Shown here piece by piece: positions 32,636-42,847 of a stretch of 64,000 nucleotides of DNA. Numbering within the stretch: the first letter of the stretch is position 1; every line of letters starts with the position of its first letter. The DNA comes from Tuctoria greenei (Eukaryota > Streptophyta > Magnoliopsida > Poales > Poaceae). The position numbers were made by a program, and so were the translations under genes. The notes beneath the pieces are model-generated. The model saw only the letters and a program-made list of their open reading frames with translations. It ran no database searches and was not told the origin of the DNA. The DNA lies in NCBI GenBank assembly GCA_036927565.1, contig JAYESD010000005.1, positions 91,800,301 to 91,864,300 of the forward strand, written 5' to 3'.

Positions 32636-32912
32636 TGTATGGAAACAAATACAAACATAATGGTGTTTTACTTCTCTTGTTTGGATTAATTCTTACCGAA
32701 ATACAATGACACTCCCAAAGGAAAAATCACTTGTGACCACATGCCTTGTAAATACTGTTGTAAGCACATCCATTACAAAGGCCAAACTCTTTAGAATTGA
32801 AACATACTGGTTAGAAATATCAGCACCATCCGACTTGGACAGTAGACAATCCGTGAAGAACATGAGGAGTCTTGTTGAGCGCTTCCTAGAAATCTTATTC
32901 ACCCTCTTTTAA
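32636..32912 (+). pseudogene. LINE endonuclease fragment, 3' part
   Basis: The plus strand reads WCFTSLVWINSYRNTMTLPKEKSLVTTCLVNT, then STSITKAKLFRIETYWLE and RQSVKN. This corresponds to the end of a plant LINE endonuclease (W-FTS-EW, LPR-xSDHxPC, PKxKxFRFExxWL). It continues the protein of 12290-12663 with perhaps 15 residues missing. Beyond about 32912 the similarity is lost. Confidence 0.7.
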
Positions 32913-33630
32913 GGGTGAGCAGTTCCAGAGACCTGCTCTTCGATCGATGTGCATGTCGGTGCTCGGTATGAAGTAGACTACCATAGCAACACAAGCATTG
33001 AGAGAGACAAAACTAATCTAGTATGGCATGTCCAGCTTTGCATGCATGCTCCTTATTTGTAGTTGATCAGGAATACTCAAAATCGGTTACAACATGTATC
33101 TGTTTCCAATTAAATTTCCTTTGCAGCAAAAATAAAAATTGAACTCCGCTTCATGCTTCAATTTATGAAACACACACGTGTGCAAAGGCGTGCGAGCGAG
33201 AAGTCCATTATACTATTCCTCATCTCACTCATAAGGAGAGTGTAAAACAATTTCACTTATGATCAAGTCTTCCCCGCCTTCACTCTCCATGTTCTACTAA
33301 ATGTTTAGCATGCTTTCTTATTATATATGGGACTTTAAGATTTTTAATAGCCTAGTCCCTTTGGCCAAATTTCAATATTTTGTATGCAAAAAACACTTTA
33401 TTTCAAGAGCTGGAACATTTTCTTTGTTTGTTAGAAAAATCGGAAGCACTGGATGATAGCCGCCTGAATCCACGCCTTATTTCAGGCGACAATCACTGTC
33501 AGACTGGGACAGGCGGCAAGGCAGTTTTTTATTTTATTAATTGTGAATACGTAGTTTGAAAGGATTATGCTATTTGTAAAACAATCAAATAAAATAATTT
33601 TGTGGTTGATCAACCTATAGAATTAAGGAT
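32913..33630. other. AT-rich spacer without recognised features
   Basis: No ORF, terminal repeat or RNA gene is seen. A short GC-rich inverted sequence (GCCGCCTGAATCC...TTTCAGGCGAC...CAGGCGGC) lies at about 33458-33518. Confidence 0.4.
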
Positions 33631-33640
33631 TAATAATTAA

Positions 33641-33896
33641 GGGAACGACTAGACTGCAATCAGTATTTTGGTGCAATTGTGCAAAAATTAAATTTGAACC
33701 GTACGATCCCAATCTAATGGTTACTGTATTTTTACACTTAAACCCCTCCACCTAACAGTAGTGTTGATACTGCATTTATGTTATCAGGTGGGAGGGTTTA
33801 AGTGTAAAATGCAATAAGCATTGGATGCAGATCGTGTGGTTTAGATTTAAATTTTGCATGATTGCACCAGAGTGCTCATTGCATTATAGTTGTTCC
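33641..33896. mobile_element. Foldback MITE, probably Mutator-type
   Basis: 256 bp with long inverted arms: GGGAACGACTAGACTGCAAT...GGTGCAATTGTGCAAAAATTAAATTTGAACC on the left pairs with the right arm, whose complement reads GGAACAACTATAATGCAAT...GGTGCAATCATGCAAAATTTAAATCTAAACC. The arms are about 120 bp each with a short loop near 33770. TAATAATTAA at 33631-33640 and 33897-33906 is a perfect 10 bp flanking repeat, near the 9 bp expected of Mutator-like elements. No coding. Confidence 0.85.
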
Positions 33897-33970
33897 TAAT
33901 AATTAATTATAAAGATTAGTGATTAATGATAGTAGTTAGCTGCTAATTACATAGTGCCTAAAATTTTCTG

Positions 33971-34337
33971 TGTGATGGCCCGTGGCCGGGAGGTCGTCGG
34001 AACTCCGGCGTGAGCGCGATCATGGATCTCGTCGGCGAGGATACACACGTGCGAGCGATGATAAGCAGAGACACAAGAGGTTTGTTACGATTCTGTTTTT
34101 CTGCCTCCTCTCCAAGATGGTTTGGGTAAATAAACTCGTTCCTAACGTATGGGTCCCACTCCACAACACCGGGCCCACACGTCAGCTCAATCCACACCAG
34201 TAGTACTCACGCTCCCGACACAGCCTTCCCCATACTCACACTTCCCCAATCACTCCTCCTTCTCCCGCAGCTCTGCTGATGTCTCAGTTCCCATCTCTGT
34301 TGTCGGTGATGTCGCTCCTTCTGCAACCGTCGTCACA
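33971..34337 (-). repeat. 3' LTR of G4
   Basis: 367 bp, TGTGATGGCCCGTGG to CGTCGTCACA, matching the right LTR closely. The inner edge is followed by CCTTCCCCTCCGCC, whose complement is the polypurine tract. The pol frame continues about 29 codons into it. Confidence 0.9.
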
Positions 34338-34711
34338 CCTTCCCCTCCGCCAGAGATGGTTTGTCCCCAAGCCGAAGCTTGCGGAAACATCATGATGAAG
34401 ACATGCCAATCCTCCCAGGTTCTGGCATGGTCAGATGCAGAAGACCACTGAACCTTCACCTGTGGTATGGCTCGATTCCCCTTTTTAACCAATCGCCTTT
34501 CCAGAATCATAAGAGGTTTCAGTGGGTGGGAGCTTAAATCATCAATCTTTGGCAGATCCGAGAAGACTGGGGTATAGTTCGCAGTGTAGGGTTTGATTTG
34601 GGAGATGTGAAACACAGGGTGTACCTTGGCCTTAGCTGGAAGGTCCAGACAATAAGCAATTTTGCCAATCCAGTCCAAGATGCGATATGGTCCAAAAATT
34701 TGTAAGCCAGC
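34250..34711 (-). pseudogene. Integrase C-terminus with chromodomain, G4
   Basis: The minus strand reads AKVHPVFHISQIKPYTANYTPVF, then LKPLMILERRLVKKGNRAIPQVKVQWSSASDHARTWEDW. The second part is a chromodomain: ILERR at the start, QVKVQWS in the middle strand and TWEDW at the end. Chromodomains on such integrases are thought to steer insertion toward marked chromatin. The last 29 residues before the stop are encoded by the LTR. Confidence 0.85.
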
Positions 34712-35530
34712 TTAGGGTATGGACGGTTGACCACTGCTCTGCGCATATGGTTGAAGCTTCAGCAAGACCAGCTTGCCCACCATGAATTCCCGTTCAGTCC
34801 TGTTCTTATCCGCCTTCTGCTTCATTCTATTCTGTGCTACTGCCAGCTTTTGCCTAATCAACTCCAGATGAGCAGTGCATTTAGCAAAATACTCACTGAT
34901 GTCTTTTTCTCTGGACTGAGGAACCATTGGAACAGCCCACTCACGAGGAGCATAACCATACAGAGTCTGAAAGGGTGTACACCCAATAGAGGAATGGAAG
35001 GAAGTATTATTCCAATATTCAGCCATGGGAAGCCAGCTCTTCCATTTACTTGGGGTAGCCTGCACAGCACATCTCAGATAAGTTTCTAAGCACTGGTTAA
35101 CTCTTTCTGTTTGGCCATCTGTTAGTAGATAATAGGAGCTTAACATGGAGACTCTGAAAGAGATGCTTCCAAAGGCTACTAGTGAATATAGTATTCCTGT
35201 CTGATAGCATAGAATTAGGCAATCCATGTAATTTAACAACTTGATCCAGAAGCACTTGAGCCACCTTACTGGCAGAGAAAGGGTGCTTGAGGGATACAAA
35301 ATGGGCATACTTAGATAGTCTATCCACCACCACCATAATAGTATCAAAACCTTCAGACTTTGACAGGCCCTCCACAAAGTCCATAGTGATGTCCTGCCGT
35401 AACCCACATGGAATAGGTAAAGGTTGAAGTAACCCAGCTGGATGAATCTTCTCTCCTTTGGCCTGTAGGCACACCTGGCACTGCTTCACAAAATCCTCTA
35501 TTGCTTGCTTCAAGCCAGCCCACCAGAAAG
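34712..35530 (-). pseudogene. Integrase core of G4, part left of G3
   Basis: From the G3 junction: FWWAGLKQAIEDFVKQCQVCLQAKGE (second half of the zinc region), TMDFVEGLSKSEGFDTIMVVVDRLSKYAHF, MLSDRNTIF, and after a frameshift TDGQTERVNQCLETYL. The catalytic D, D and E are all present. It ends with the KQKADKNRTEREFMVGKLVLLKLQPYAQS region that precedes the chromodomain. The frameshift near 35110 inactivates it. Confidence 0.85.
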
Positions 35531-36397
35531 TGATACGATCTTGGTTCCTGATCTTTCGATGAGAATAGGAGGGTTCGATTTGTGGAGGAGAACACGTCGG
35601 CGGTCCGACTACACCGTCCCCAAGATGATGCGCCTTAGCGATCGGTACAACGACTCTGAAGTTGTATTGATCTTGCTGGCGCACAATCAACCTGACCATG
35701 AGGGCCTTTTTTCCTGTAAGCAATCGAAGAACACGCAAGAACAAGAAGAACAAGCACTTATCAGTTGAATCAATCTGAAGTGGGGTTCTGGATGAAAGTA
35801 GACGGGCGATCTAGTCGACACGCGCGTGTACAAGGAAGCAGCAGAAGCTAACTTACGAATAAACAAAACCCACCAACTAATGAGGGCAGTGGCTACTATT
35901 TATTACCTCCCTAGGGTCGTGAGAAACCCTAATCACGAGTCCCTAATGGAATCCAAATGATACATGGGCCATGGGCCCAATTTTGGTGATGCAACACCAT
36001 GGACAGAAAAGGTCTTGGTATTAAAATAACGATTGCGGCCGACTCCGAATAGATATGGATATGAGGCCAGATCCGTTTGAAAGTAGACTTAATAATCTTC
36101 CAAGGAAGTACTTGAACGTCCAGATTGGAGTCCGTATGAAATAGTGGTGGCCATCACAAGTTTGTGCTGTTCTGCTGTCCAAATCCTGTCCGCGCGAATT
36201 CCCTTCCCATTGGCTCATCTCCATTGTTCCTAAGCAAAACAAGAAAGCACGTAGTTCCACGGTCTAGATAAGATGGACATAAGGCCAAGAACGAGTTCAC
36301 CTCATAGTTTAGTTGACGTGCACGAGCGCGAGTGATCAGACCAGAAATCGGTAGCTGAGTTGGTGTGGATGTATCGAGGGTGTTGATGTCCTCATCA
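35531..36397 (-). repeat. 3' LTR of G3, encodes the pol C-terminus
   Basis: Starts TGATACGATCTTGG and ends GATGTCCTCATCA. The element-orientation first 240 bases are coding. A minus-strand TAATAAATAG near 35895-35905 is a weak TATA candidate. Confidence 0.9.
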
Positions 36398-37845
36398 TCC
36401 TCCCCTTCTTGCATTTGAGTCGTCCGCGGCTCAAGCTCATCTTCTTCTCCCAAATATGGCTTCAAATCTGCAATGTTAAATGTGGGACTAACCCCAAAAT
36501 CCGCAGGCAAATCGAGTTTATATGCATTATCATTAATCCTTTCTAACACTTTGAATGGACCATCAACTCGAGGTAACATTTTGTACTTCCTCAAATCAGG
36601 AAACCTATCCTTTCGCAAATGTAACCAAACTAAATCACCAGGTTCAAAAGTGATAGGTTTCTTTCCCCTACTACCAGCAAGGTTATACTTGGCATTCATG
36701 CACTCTATATTCTTCTTAGCGGTTTCATGCAATTCTAAGATCAATTCAGCACGATGTTTAGCATAAAATTTCACTCGGTCCATTGAAGGAAGAGGTAATA
36801 AATCAATAGGAGCACGGGGTACAAATCCATAAACAATCTCAAAAGGGCATTTCTTAGTACTAGAATGTAGGGAACAATTATAAGCAAACTCAATATAAGG
36901 CAAACACTCTTCCCACATTTTTATATTCTTTTTCAAAACAGCCCTAAGCATGGTAGATAAACTTCTATTCACAACCTCAGTTTGACCATCAGTTTGGGGA
37001 TGACAAGTAGTTGAAAATAAAAGCTTAGTCCCCAATTTTGCCCATAACGTTCTCCAAAAATGGCTAAGAAACTTAGCATCACGATCTGAAACTATTGTGT
37101 TTGGCACACCATGCAACCTAACAATATCTCGGAAAAACAAATCAGCAACATGTGTAGCATCATCACTTTTACGACAAGGTATGAAGTGTGCCATTTTAGA
37201 AAATCTATCCACGACAACAAAGATGCTATCCCTCCACTTCTTTGTTATAGGCAGTACTAAAACAAAGTACATAGAAATATCCTCTAAAGGCATGCTAGGA
37301 ACAGGAAGAGGCATGCACAAACCATGTGGATTAAGTCGTGACTTAGCTTTTTGACATGTCGTGCAGCGAGCAACGAAGCGCTCCACGTCTCGCCTCATCC
37401 ATGGCCAAAAGAAATGACCAGCAAGTATGTCCTCCGTCTTTTTCACTCCAAAGTGCCCCATCAGCCCGCCTCCATGTGCTTCCTGTAACAACAACAGACG
37501 AACAGAGCTAGCTGGAATGCATAACTTGTTAGCTCTAAACACATAGCCATCATTGAGGACAAATTTATTCAATGTTTTTCCATCTTTACATTTCAGCAAT
37601 ACATCTTTGAAATCAGCATCATGTTCATATTGATCTTTAATCGTTTCTAATCCAAAAATTTTAATTTCAAGTTGAGGTAGAAGAGTATAACGTCTAGATA
37701 AAGCATCAGCAATAACATTATCCTTTCCCTTTTTGTGTTTAATAACATAAGGAAAAGACTCAATAAATTCCATCCACTTAGCATGCCTACGGTTCAGTTT
37801 CCCTTGACTCCTAATATGCTGATTCATGATCAGAATGGATAACAA
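36154..37845 (-). CDS. RNase H end, integrase and LTR-encoded tail of G3
   Basis: A single 563-codon frame. It opens with the end of RNase H (KLNRRHAKWMEFIESFPYVIKHKKGKDNVIADALSRRY). The zinc region follows (HGGGLMGHFGVKKTE to VARCTTCQKAKS), then the catalytic core with IVSDRDAKFLSHFW and HPQTDGQTEVVNR. The first catalytic aspartate (normally SMDFV) is a tyrosine: ISMYFVLVLP, codons near 37270. The C-terminal part has FEPGDLVWLHLRKDRFPDLRK, FNIADLKPYLGEEDE, then inside the LTR GLITRARARQLNYEVNSFLA, and ends about 50 residues later. Open but probably inactive because of the D to Y change. Confidence 0.87.
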   Translation of the reverse strand: MLSILIMNQHIRSQGKLNRRHAKWMEFIESFPYVIKHKKGKDNVIADALSRRYTLLPQLEIKIFGLETIKDQYEHDADFKDVLLKCKDGKTLNKFVLNDGYVFRANKLCIPASSVRLLLLQEAHGGGLMGHFGVKKTEDILAGHFFWPWMRRDVERFVARCTTCQKAKSRLNPHGLCMPLPVPSMPLEDISMYFVLVLPITKKWRDSIFVVVDRFSKMAHFIPCRKSDDATHVADLFFRDIVRLHGVPNTIVSDRDAKFLSHFWRTLWAKLGTKLLFSTTCHPQTDGQTEVVNRSLSTMLRAVLKKNIKMWEECLPYIEFAYNCSLHSSTKKCPFEIVYGFVPRAPIDLLPLPSMDRVKFYAKHRAELILELHETAKKNIECMNAKYNLAGSRGKKPITFEPGDLVWLHLRKDRFPDLRKYKMLPRVDGPFKVLERINDNAYKLDLPADFGVSPTFNIADLKPYLGEEDELEPRTTQMQEGEDDEDINTLDTSTPTQLPISGLITRARARQLNYEVNSFLALCPSYLDRGTTCFLVLLRNNGDEPMGREFARTGFGQQNSTNL

Positions 37846-37885
37846 ATTCTTTGGGCCACAAATAATGCTGCCATGTTTCTAAAGT

Positions 37886-38900
37886 TCATACAAGAGCATA
37901 TAAGTCCTTATCATAGGTAGAATAATTCAGAACAGGCCCACTCACATTCTCACTAAAATATGCAACAGGTTTTCCTTCTTGTAACAAAACACCACCCAAT
38001 CCAATCCCACTAGCATCACATTCAAGCTCAAAAGTCATAGAAAAATCAGGAAGTTGGAGAAGAGGTGCATGCGTCAACTTATCTTTCAGTATGGTAAAGG
38101 CGTTATCTTGTGTGGTGCCCCAAGAAAAAGGCACCCCCTTCTTCTAAGCTCATTCAATGGAGCAGCAATGGTGCTGAAATCCTTCACAACACGACAATAG
38201 AACCCAGCCAGCCCTAGAAAGCTCCGCACCTGTGTGATGGTCTTTGGTACAGGCCACCCCTGAATAGCCTCTATCTTGGCTTGATCAACTTCAATTCCCT
38301 ATGGAGTATCAACATAGCCAAGGAAAGAGACTCGATCCGTGCAAAAGGTGCACTTCTCAAGATTACCAAATAATCGTGCCTCACGTAAAGCATTAAAAAC
38401 AGCATGTAAGTGATTAAGATGTTCATCCATGGATTTGCTATAAATCAATATATCATCAAAATACACAACAACAAATTTTCCAATGAATGCACGCAAAACC
38501 TTGTTCATTAATCTCATGAAAGTGCTAGGTGCATTAGTTAACCCAAAAGGCATGACTAACCACTCATATAAACCGAACTTAGTTTTGAAAGCAGTTTTCC
38601 ATTCATCTCCTAGTTTCATACGAATTTGGTGATAACCACTACGCAAATTAACTTTTGAGAACACAACAGCACCACTCAATTCATCAAACATATAATCTAA
38701 GCGTGGAATAGGATGACGATATCGAATGGTGATATTGTTGATTGCTCTACAATCCACACACATACGCCATGATCCATCCTTTTAGGTACTAGAATAACTG
38801 GAACAACACAAGGACTAAGAGACTCACGTACATAACTTTTGTCGAGTAGTTCTTGTACTTGGTGTTGAATCTCCTTTGTTTCTTTCGGATTTGTCCTGTA
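37886..38900 (-). pseudogene. Reverse transcriptase and RNase H of G3
   Basis: Motifs are MCVDCRAINNITIRYRHPIPRLDYMFDEL, FSKVNLRSGYHQIRM, PFGLTNAPSTFMRLMN, VVVYFDDILIYSKS (YFDD intact), CTFCTDRVSFLGY and, after stops, FLGLAGFYCRVVKDF. RNase H is in a separate frame at 37886-38134 (FELECDASGIGLGGVLLQEGKPVAYFSENVS, STYDKDLYALV). A stop just after VDTP (38299) and frameshifts near 38150 and 38770 break the polyprotein. Confidence 0.87.
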
Positions 38901-39960
38901 TGGTGCACGGTTGGGAATGAAGCACCGGGAATGAGGTCAATATGGTGCTCAATCCCTCGAAGTAGTGGTAGTTCTGGTGGTATTTCAATTGGAAACACAG
39001 AATATTCTTGCAAAATGTTAGCAACAGCAGGAGGCAAACAATGTTGCATATCGTAAAGGGAAATCAAAGCATCTTTGCATACCAAAGCATATGCAACAGA
39101 GGTGGAAGCAATCAGTTCATTAATATCAGATTTCGTAGCAAACAAGCATTTTCTCTTCAGAGATATCTCATTTTTCTTATCAAACACAGATTTGGCATTG
39201 TTATTGTTATCAACGTTAGCATGGTCCTGAGATTTAGTTTTCCTAGCTCTAGCTACATCATCTTGCACAATAGCTTCAGGAGACATAGGATGCAACACAA
39301 TTTTTTTATCGTGGTAAAGAAAAGAATATTGATTTGATCTACCATGATGCATAGAATCTCTATCAGATTGCCAAAGTCTTCCTAGCAGAATATTACAAGC
39401 TTGCATAGGCACAACATCACATTCAACGACATCCGTATATGATCCAATAGTAAAAATTGAACCGCACAAGTCTAGTTACCTTTGCTTTACCGCTGTTGTT
39501 AAACCATTGAATGTAATAGGGATGTGGGTGTGGTTTGGTGCTTAGTGCCAGCTTGGTCACCATGTCACTGCTGGCCAAGTTGTTGCAGCTACCTCCATCA
39601 ATGATCATGCGGCAAGATCGCTCTTTGACAACACACTTTGTTTGGAATAATGTGTGCCTTTGATTTTGTTCCGCTTTCTCCATTTGTGCACTAAGCACAC
39701 GTTGCACAATGAGACTATCATAGCACGCTGCATCTTCTGCACCAATATGCTCTTCTTGATGTTCATTGCTACCTGCATAGTCAGCTGCAAGCAAAACACA
39801 TGTATCGTCATCAAAATCGCTAACAGATGAGTACTCACCGTCATCTTTAACAATTAGAACACGTTTGCTTGGGCAGTCACGCTGCACGTGGCCAAAACCC
39901 TTGCACTTGTGACAATCATCCGTTAGATGTTACGGAAGAAGCACTCTTGGTGGGCTTTTG
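38789..39960 (-). pseudogene. Zinc knuckle, protease and linker of G3
   Basis: The knuckle CHKCKGFGHVQRDC lies at about 39870-39912 and keeps all four ligands. It is followed by ILIVKDDGEYSSVSDF-type acidic linker and the protease loop CRMIIDGGSCNNLASSDMVTKL (about 39620-39560). From 39469 the protein continues as CDVVPMQACNILLGRLWQSD and a long linker with PPELPLLRGIEHHIDLIPGASFP, the entry to RT. Two frameshifts separate the parts. Confidence 0.8.
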
Positions 39961-40137
39961 GGTGGTCTTTACTGTTCAGCTAGTGGAAGAAGCACGTGGC
40001 TTGTTGCCGGAGGAAGAAGGTGCTGCCCAACTTAGTGAAGAAGATGGCGGGGAAGCACGCCCAGTTGAAGGAGTAGTCGTGCGTGGTTGCCATGAGCTAG
40101 TCTTTCCTACAGAAATATTAGTTCTAGAGCTAGCTCG

Positions 40138-41004
40138 TCATCCCTGCACTTCCCTTTCAGCTTTACAAGCAAGATGAAACAAACGGGTAACATTATTGTA
40201 ATCTTTATAATCAAGTATGTCCTGAATTTCACGGTTTAACCCACCCAAAAATCTAGCCATAGTTGGTTCCTCATCCTTGTCTAAATTACAACGCAACATA
40301 CCCATTTGTAATTCCTGAAAATACTCTTCTACACTTTTAGCTCCCTGTCTCAATTGTTGTAACTTATCTAACAGATCACGTGTATAGTAAGAAGGAACAA
40401 ATTTACCCCGCATGAGCCGTTTCAAATCATCCCAAGTTTGTGGTATGTTATTAGGATTTTTCTTGCCATGTTCTATCCACCAAACAGAAGCAAAATCAGT
40501 AAAATCACGAGTGGCTGCTCTAACTCTTGCATTTTCAGGAAACTCATGACATGCAAATTTTTTATCAACAGAAATCTCCCAAGTAATATATGCATCAGGG
40601 TCATATTTACCATCAAAATGAGGTATATTAAATTTGATCTTGTTAAAAGTATCATCATGATTGTGTACCTCACGCTGACGATGTCCACCCATACCTTGAT
40701 GGTTGCGTTGTAGCCGGCGCCGTGGCCTAGCTTCCTCTTCTTCCCCAATCTCTGTATCTGCAGAATAGTCATCTTCATTGTCACCTACAATACTAGGAGC
40801 ATTGCTCACCTGTCCATCTGCGGTGTGTCCACGATCCCTCTCAAGGAGGTCACTGGTAACACGAAAATCCTCATCAAGCGCTTCTGTGCGTAGCCACACT
40901 TGGCGTTCGAAGTGTTGTATAATTCCCTGTGTGCGAGGTGAATGCACGTCTTCATTTGTATTTGCTCCTCCTGCCATGGATAGTAGAAAAAAAGAACAAA
41001 CCAA
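40138..41004 (-). CDS. Gag of G3
   Basis: An open 288-codon frame. The likely start is the ATG at about 40977 (MAGGANTNEDVHSPRTQGIIQHFERQVWL); nine earlier codons are open but unlike the family. The core reads KIKFNIPHFDGKYDPDAYITWEISVDKKFACHEFPENARVRAATRDFTDFASVWWIEHGKKNP and ends CNLDKDEEPTMARFLGGLNREIQDILDYKDYNNVTRLFHLACKAEREVQG. Gag builds the particle that holds element RNA. The zinc knuckle that should follow is in another frame. Better kept than the G2 gag. Confidence 0.85.
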   Translation of the reverse strand: MVCSFFLLSMAGGANTNEDVHSPRTQGIIQHFERQVWLRTEALDEDFRVTSDLLERDRGHTADGQVSNAPSIVGDNEDDYSADTEIGEEEEARPRRRLQRNHQGMGGHRQREVHNHDDTFNKIKFNIPHFDGKYDPDAYITWEISVDKKFACHEFPENARVRAATRDFTDFASVWWIEHGKKNPNNIPQTWDDLKRLMRGKFVPSYYTRDLLDKLQQLRQGAKSVEEYFQELQMGMLRCNLDKDEEPTMARFLGGLNREIQDILDYKDYNNVTRLFHLACKAEREVQG

Positions 41005-41960
41005 TATGAAATGGTAATGTTATCCCTAGCTACAAAGGTGCTGGTGGAGATAACTCGCTCACTCTCAACCCGTTCAATCAAGCTCTTACCTGTTCTTACC
41101 AAGCTCAGCAAGAAGGTGATGGCAACCAGCAAGTAATGAACAACTTCAAGAGCAGGTGTCAATCTATGGCTTTAGGTGGCTGAACTAGCACCAGGAGCAA
41201 AATTTCACCACGTTAATCACAACAAGCTGAATAAATGTTCTACGATAGTATTGTGGTGATCTTAGTCTAGACCATACTAGAGATGCGAGCCGAGACACCA
41301 ATTTTTCTCCTTTTTCGTATTTTTTTGTTGGGGAGGTCACCCAAACTATCTCTAGATGGAATCAGGAGACCCTAGAACAAAATTTGCACATGCGGCTTTT
41401 GATCTTGCACTTGCTTTTTTTTTTCTTCTCTAATTGCTTGTGGCTTTTGTGCGGCTGATTTTGCACTTGCCTTTTTCTTGTTGTCAAACTCAAATTACTA
41501 GTCTGACTCAAACTCGAAGTAGAAATCTGATTCAAACTCGAACTAGTAATTCGACTCAAACTCAAACTAGCAATTCGACTCAAACTCGAAGTAGCAATCT
41601 GATTTGAACTCGTAATCCGACTCAAACTCGAACTAGCAATCCGACTCAAACTTGAAGTAGCAATCTGATTCAAACTCAAACTAGTAATCTGACTCAAACT
41701 CGAATTACGAATCTGACTCGAACATGGTGACCGAATGTTACACGAACTCGAAACTCTAGTGGTGCAAAACTAAAGACCAACAACTTGAATCGTCGAAGCA
41801 ACCATGAACTCAACAAGTCTTGACTAAGTAGAGAAAGTAAAAGGCACAATGGTATATGAATAATGGAAAAAACAGATCTGATATTTTTTGGGGGCTTTTT
41901 CTGGCTATAGGATGATAACAGCGGAAAGAAAAGTAATGCTAGCACTCTCACTGATTAACC
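41005..41960 (-). other. Untranslated leader of G3
   Basis: Between primer site and gag. It contains a 24 bp tandem repeat (separate entry) and poly-T or poly-A runs near 41415. Otherwise nothing recognisable. Confidence 0.5.
41475..41730. repeat. 24 bp minisatellite in the G3 leader
   Basis: About eleven imperfect units of GACTCAAACTCGAACTAGCAATCC-type sequence. On the minus strand the unit length of 24 keeps one frame open and spells an eight-residue repeat, SSLSRIAS, within 41362-41697. Period and phase are clear by eye. Confidence 0.88.
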
Positions 41961-41975
41961 TTGCTCTGATTACCA
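41961..41975 (-). promoter_or_regulatory. Primer binding site of G3
   Basis: The minus strand reads TGGTAATCAGAGCAA two bases inside the LTR, the initiator-Met complement with one extra A. Confidence 0.8.
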
Positions 41976-41977
41976 CT

Positions 41978-42842
41978 TGATAGGATCTTGGTTCCTGAAC
42001 TTTCGATGAGAATAGGAGGGTTCGATTTGTGGAGGAGAAGACGTTGGCGATCCGACTACACCGTCCCCAAGACGATGCGCCTTAGCGATCGGTACACCGA
42101 CTTTGAAAATGTATTGATCTTGCTGGCGCACAATCAACCTGACCACGAGGGCCTTTGTTCTGCAAGCAACCAAAGAACACGCAAGAACAAGAAGAACAAG
42201 CACTTATCAGTTGAATCAATCTGAAGTGGGGTTCTAGATACAAGTAGACGGACGATGTAGTCGACACGCGCGTGTACAAGGAAGCAGCAGAAGCTACTTA
42301 TGAATAAACAAAACCCACCAGCTAATGAGGGCGGCGGCTACTATTTATTACCTCCCTAGGGTCGTGAGAAACCCTAATCACGAGTCCCTAATATACTCCA
42401 AACGATACATGGGCCATGGGCCCAATTTTGGTGATGCAGCACCATGGACAGAATAGGTCTTGGTATTAAAATAACGATTACGGCCGACTCCGAATAGATA
42501 TGGACATGAGGACAGATCCGTTTGAAAGTAGACTTGATAATCTTTCCAGAAAGTACTTGAACGCCCAGATCGGAGTCCGTATGAAGTAGTGGTGGCCGTC
42601 ACAAGTCGGTGCTGTTCTGCTGTCCAAATCCCGTCCGCGCGAATTCCCTTCCCATTGGCTCCTCTCCATTCTTCCTAAGCAAAACAAGAAAGCACGTAGT
42701 TCCACGGTCTAGATAAGATGGACATAAGGCCATGAATGAGTTCACCTCATAGTTTAGTTGACGTGCACGAGCACGAGTGATCGGACTAGAAACCGGTAGC
42801 TGAGTTGGTGTGGATGTATCGAGGGTGTTGATGTCCTCATCA
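41978..42842 (-). repeat. 5' LTR of G3
   Basis: 865 bp, TGATAGGATC to CCTCATCA, clearly homologous to 35531-36397 with several percent differences by eye. The integrase-tail frame is also open here (42599-42842). Confidence 0.9.
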
Positions 42843-42847
42843 GAAAG

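Larger units (their letters stand above)
35531..42842 (-). mobile_element. Ty3/gypsy chromovirus-like element G3 (relative of G2)
   Basis: LTRs 35531-36397 (867 bp) and 41978-42842 (865 bp) have ends TGAT and ATCA and a perfect GAAAG duplication (35526-35530 and 42843-42847). The primer site has TGGTAATCAGAGC, initiator-Met-like with one inserted base. Gag, protease, RT, RNase H and integrase lie on the minus strand and are similar in order and motif to G2. The longest single frame (36154-37845) encodes all of integrase and runs into the LTR. Confidence 0.9.

Noticed and set aside
32693..32902. Minus-strand 69-codon frame
   Set aside because: Opposite strand to the LINE endonuclease remnant; no independent similarity.
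41475..41730. CRISPR-like array
   Set aside because: Units are contiguous with no unique spacers, and the setting is a plant retrotransposon leader.
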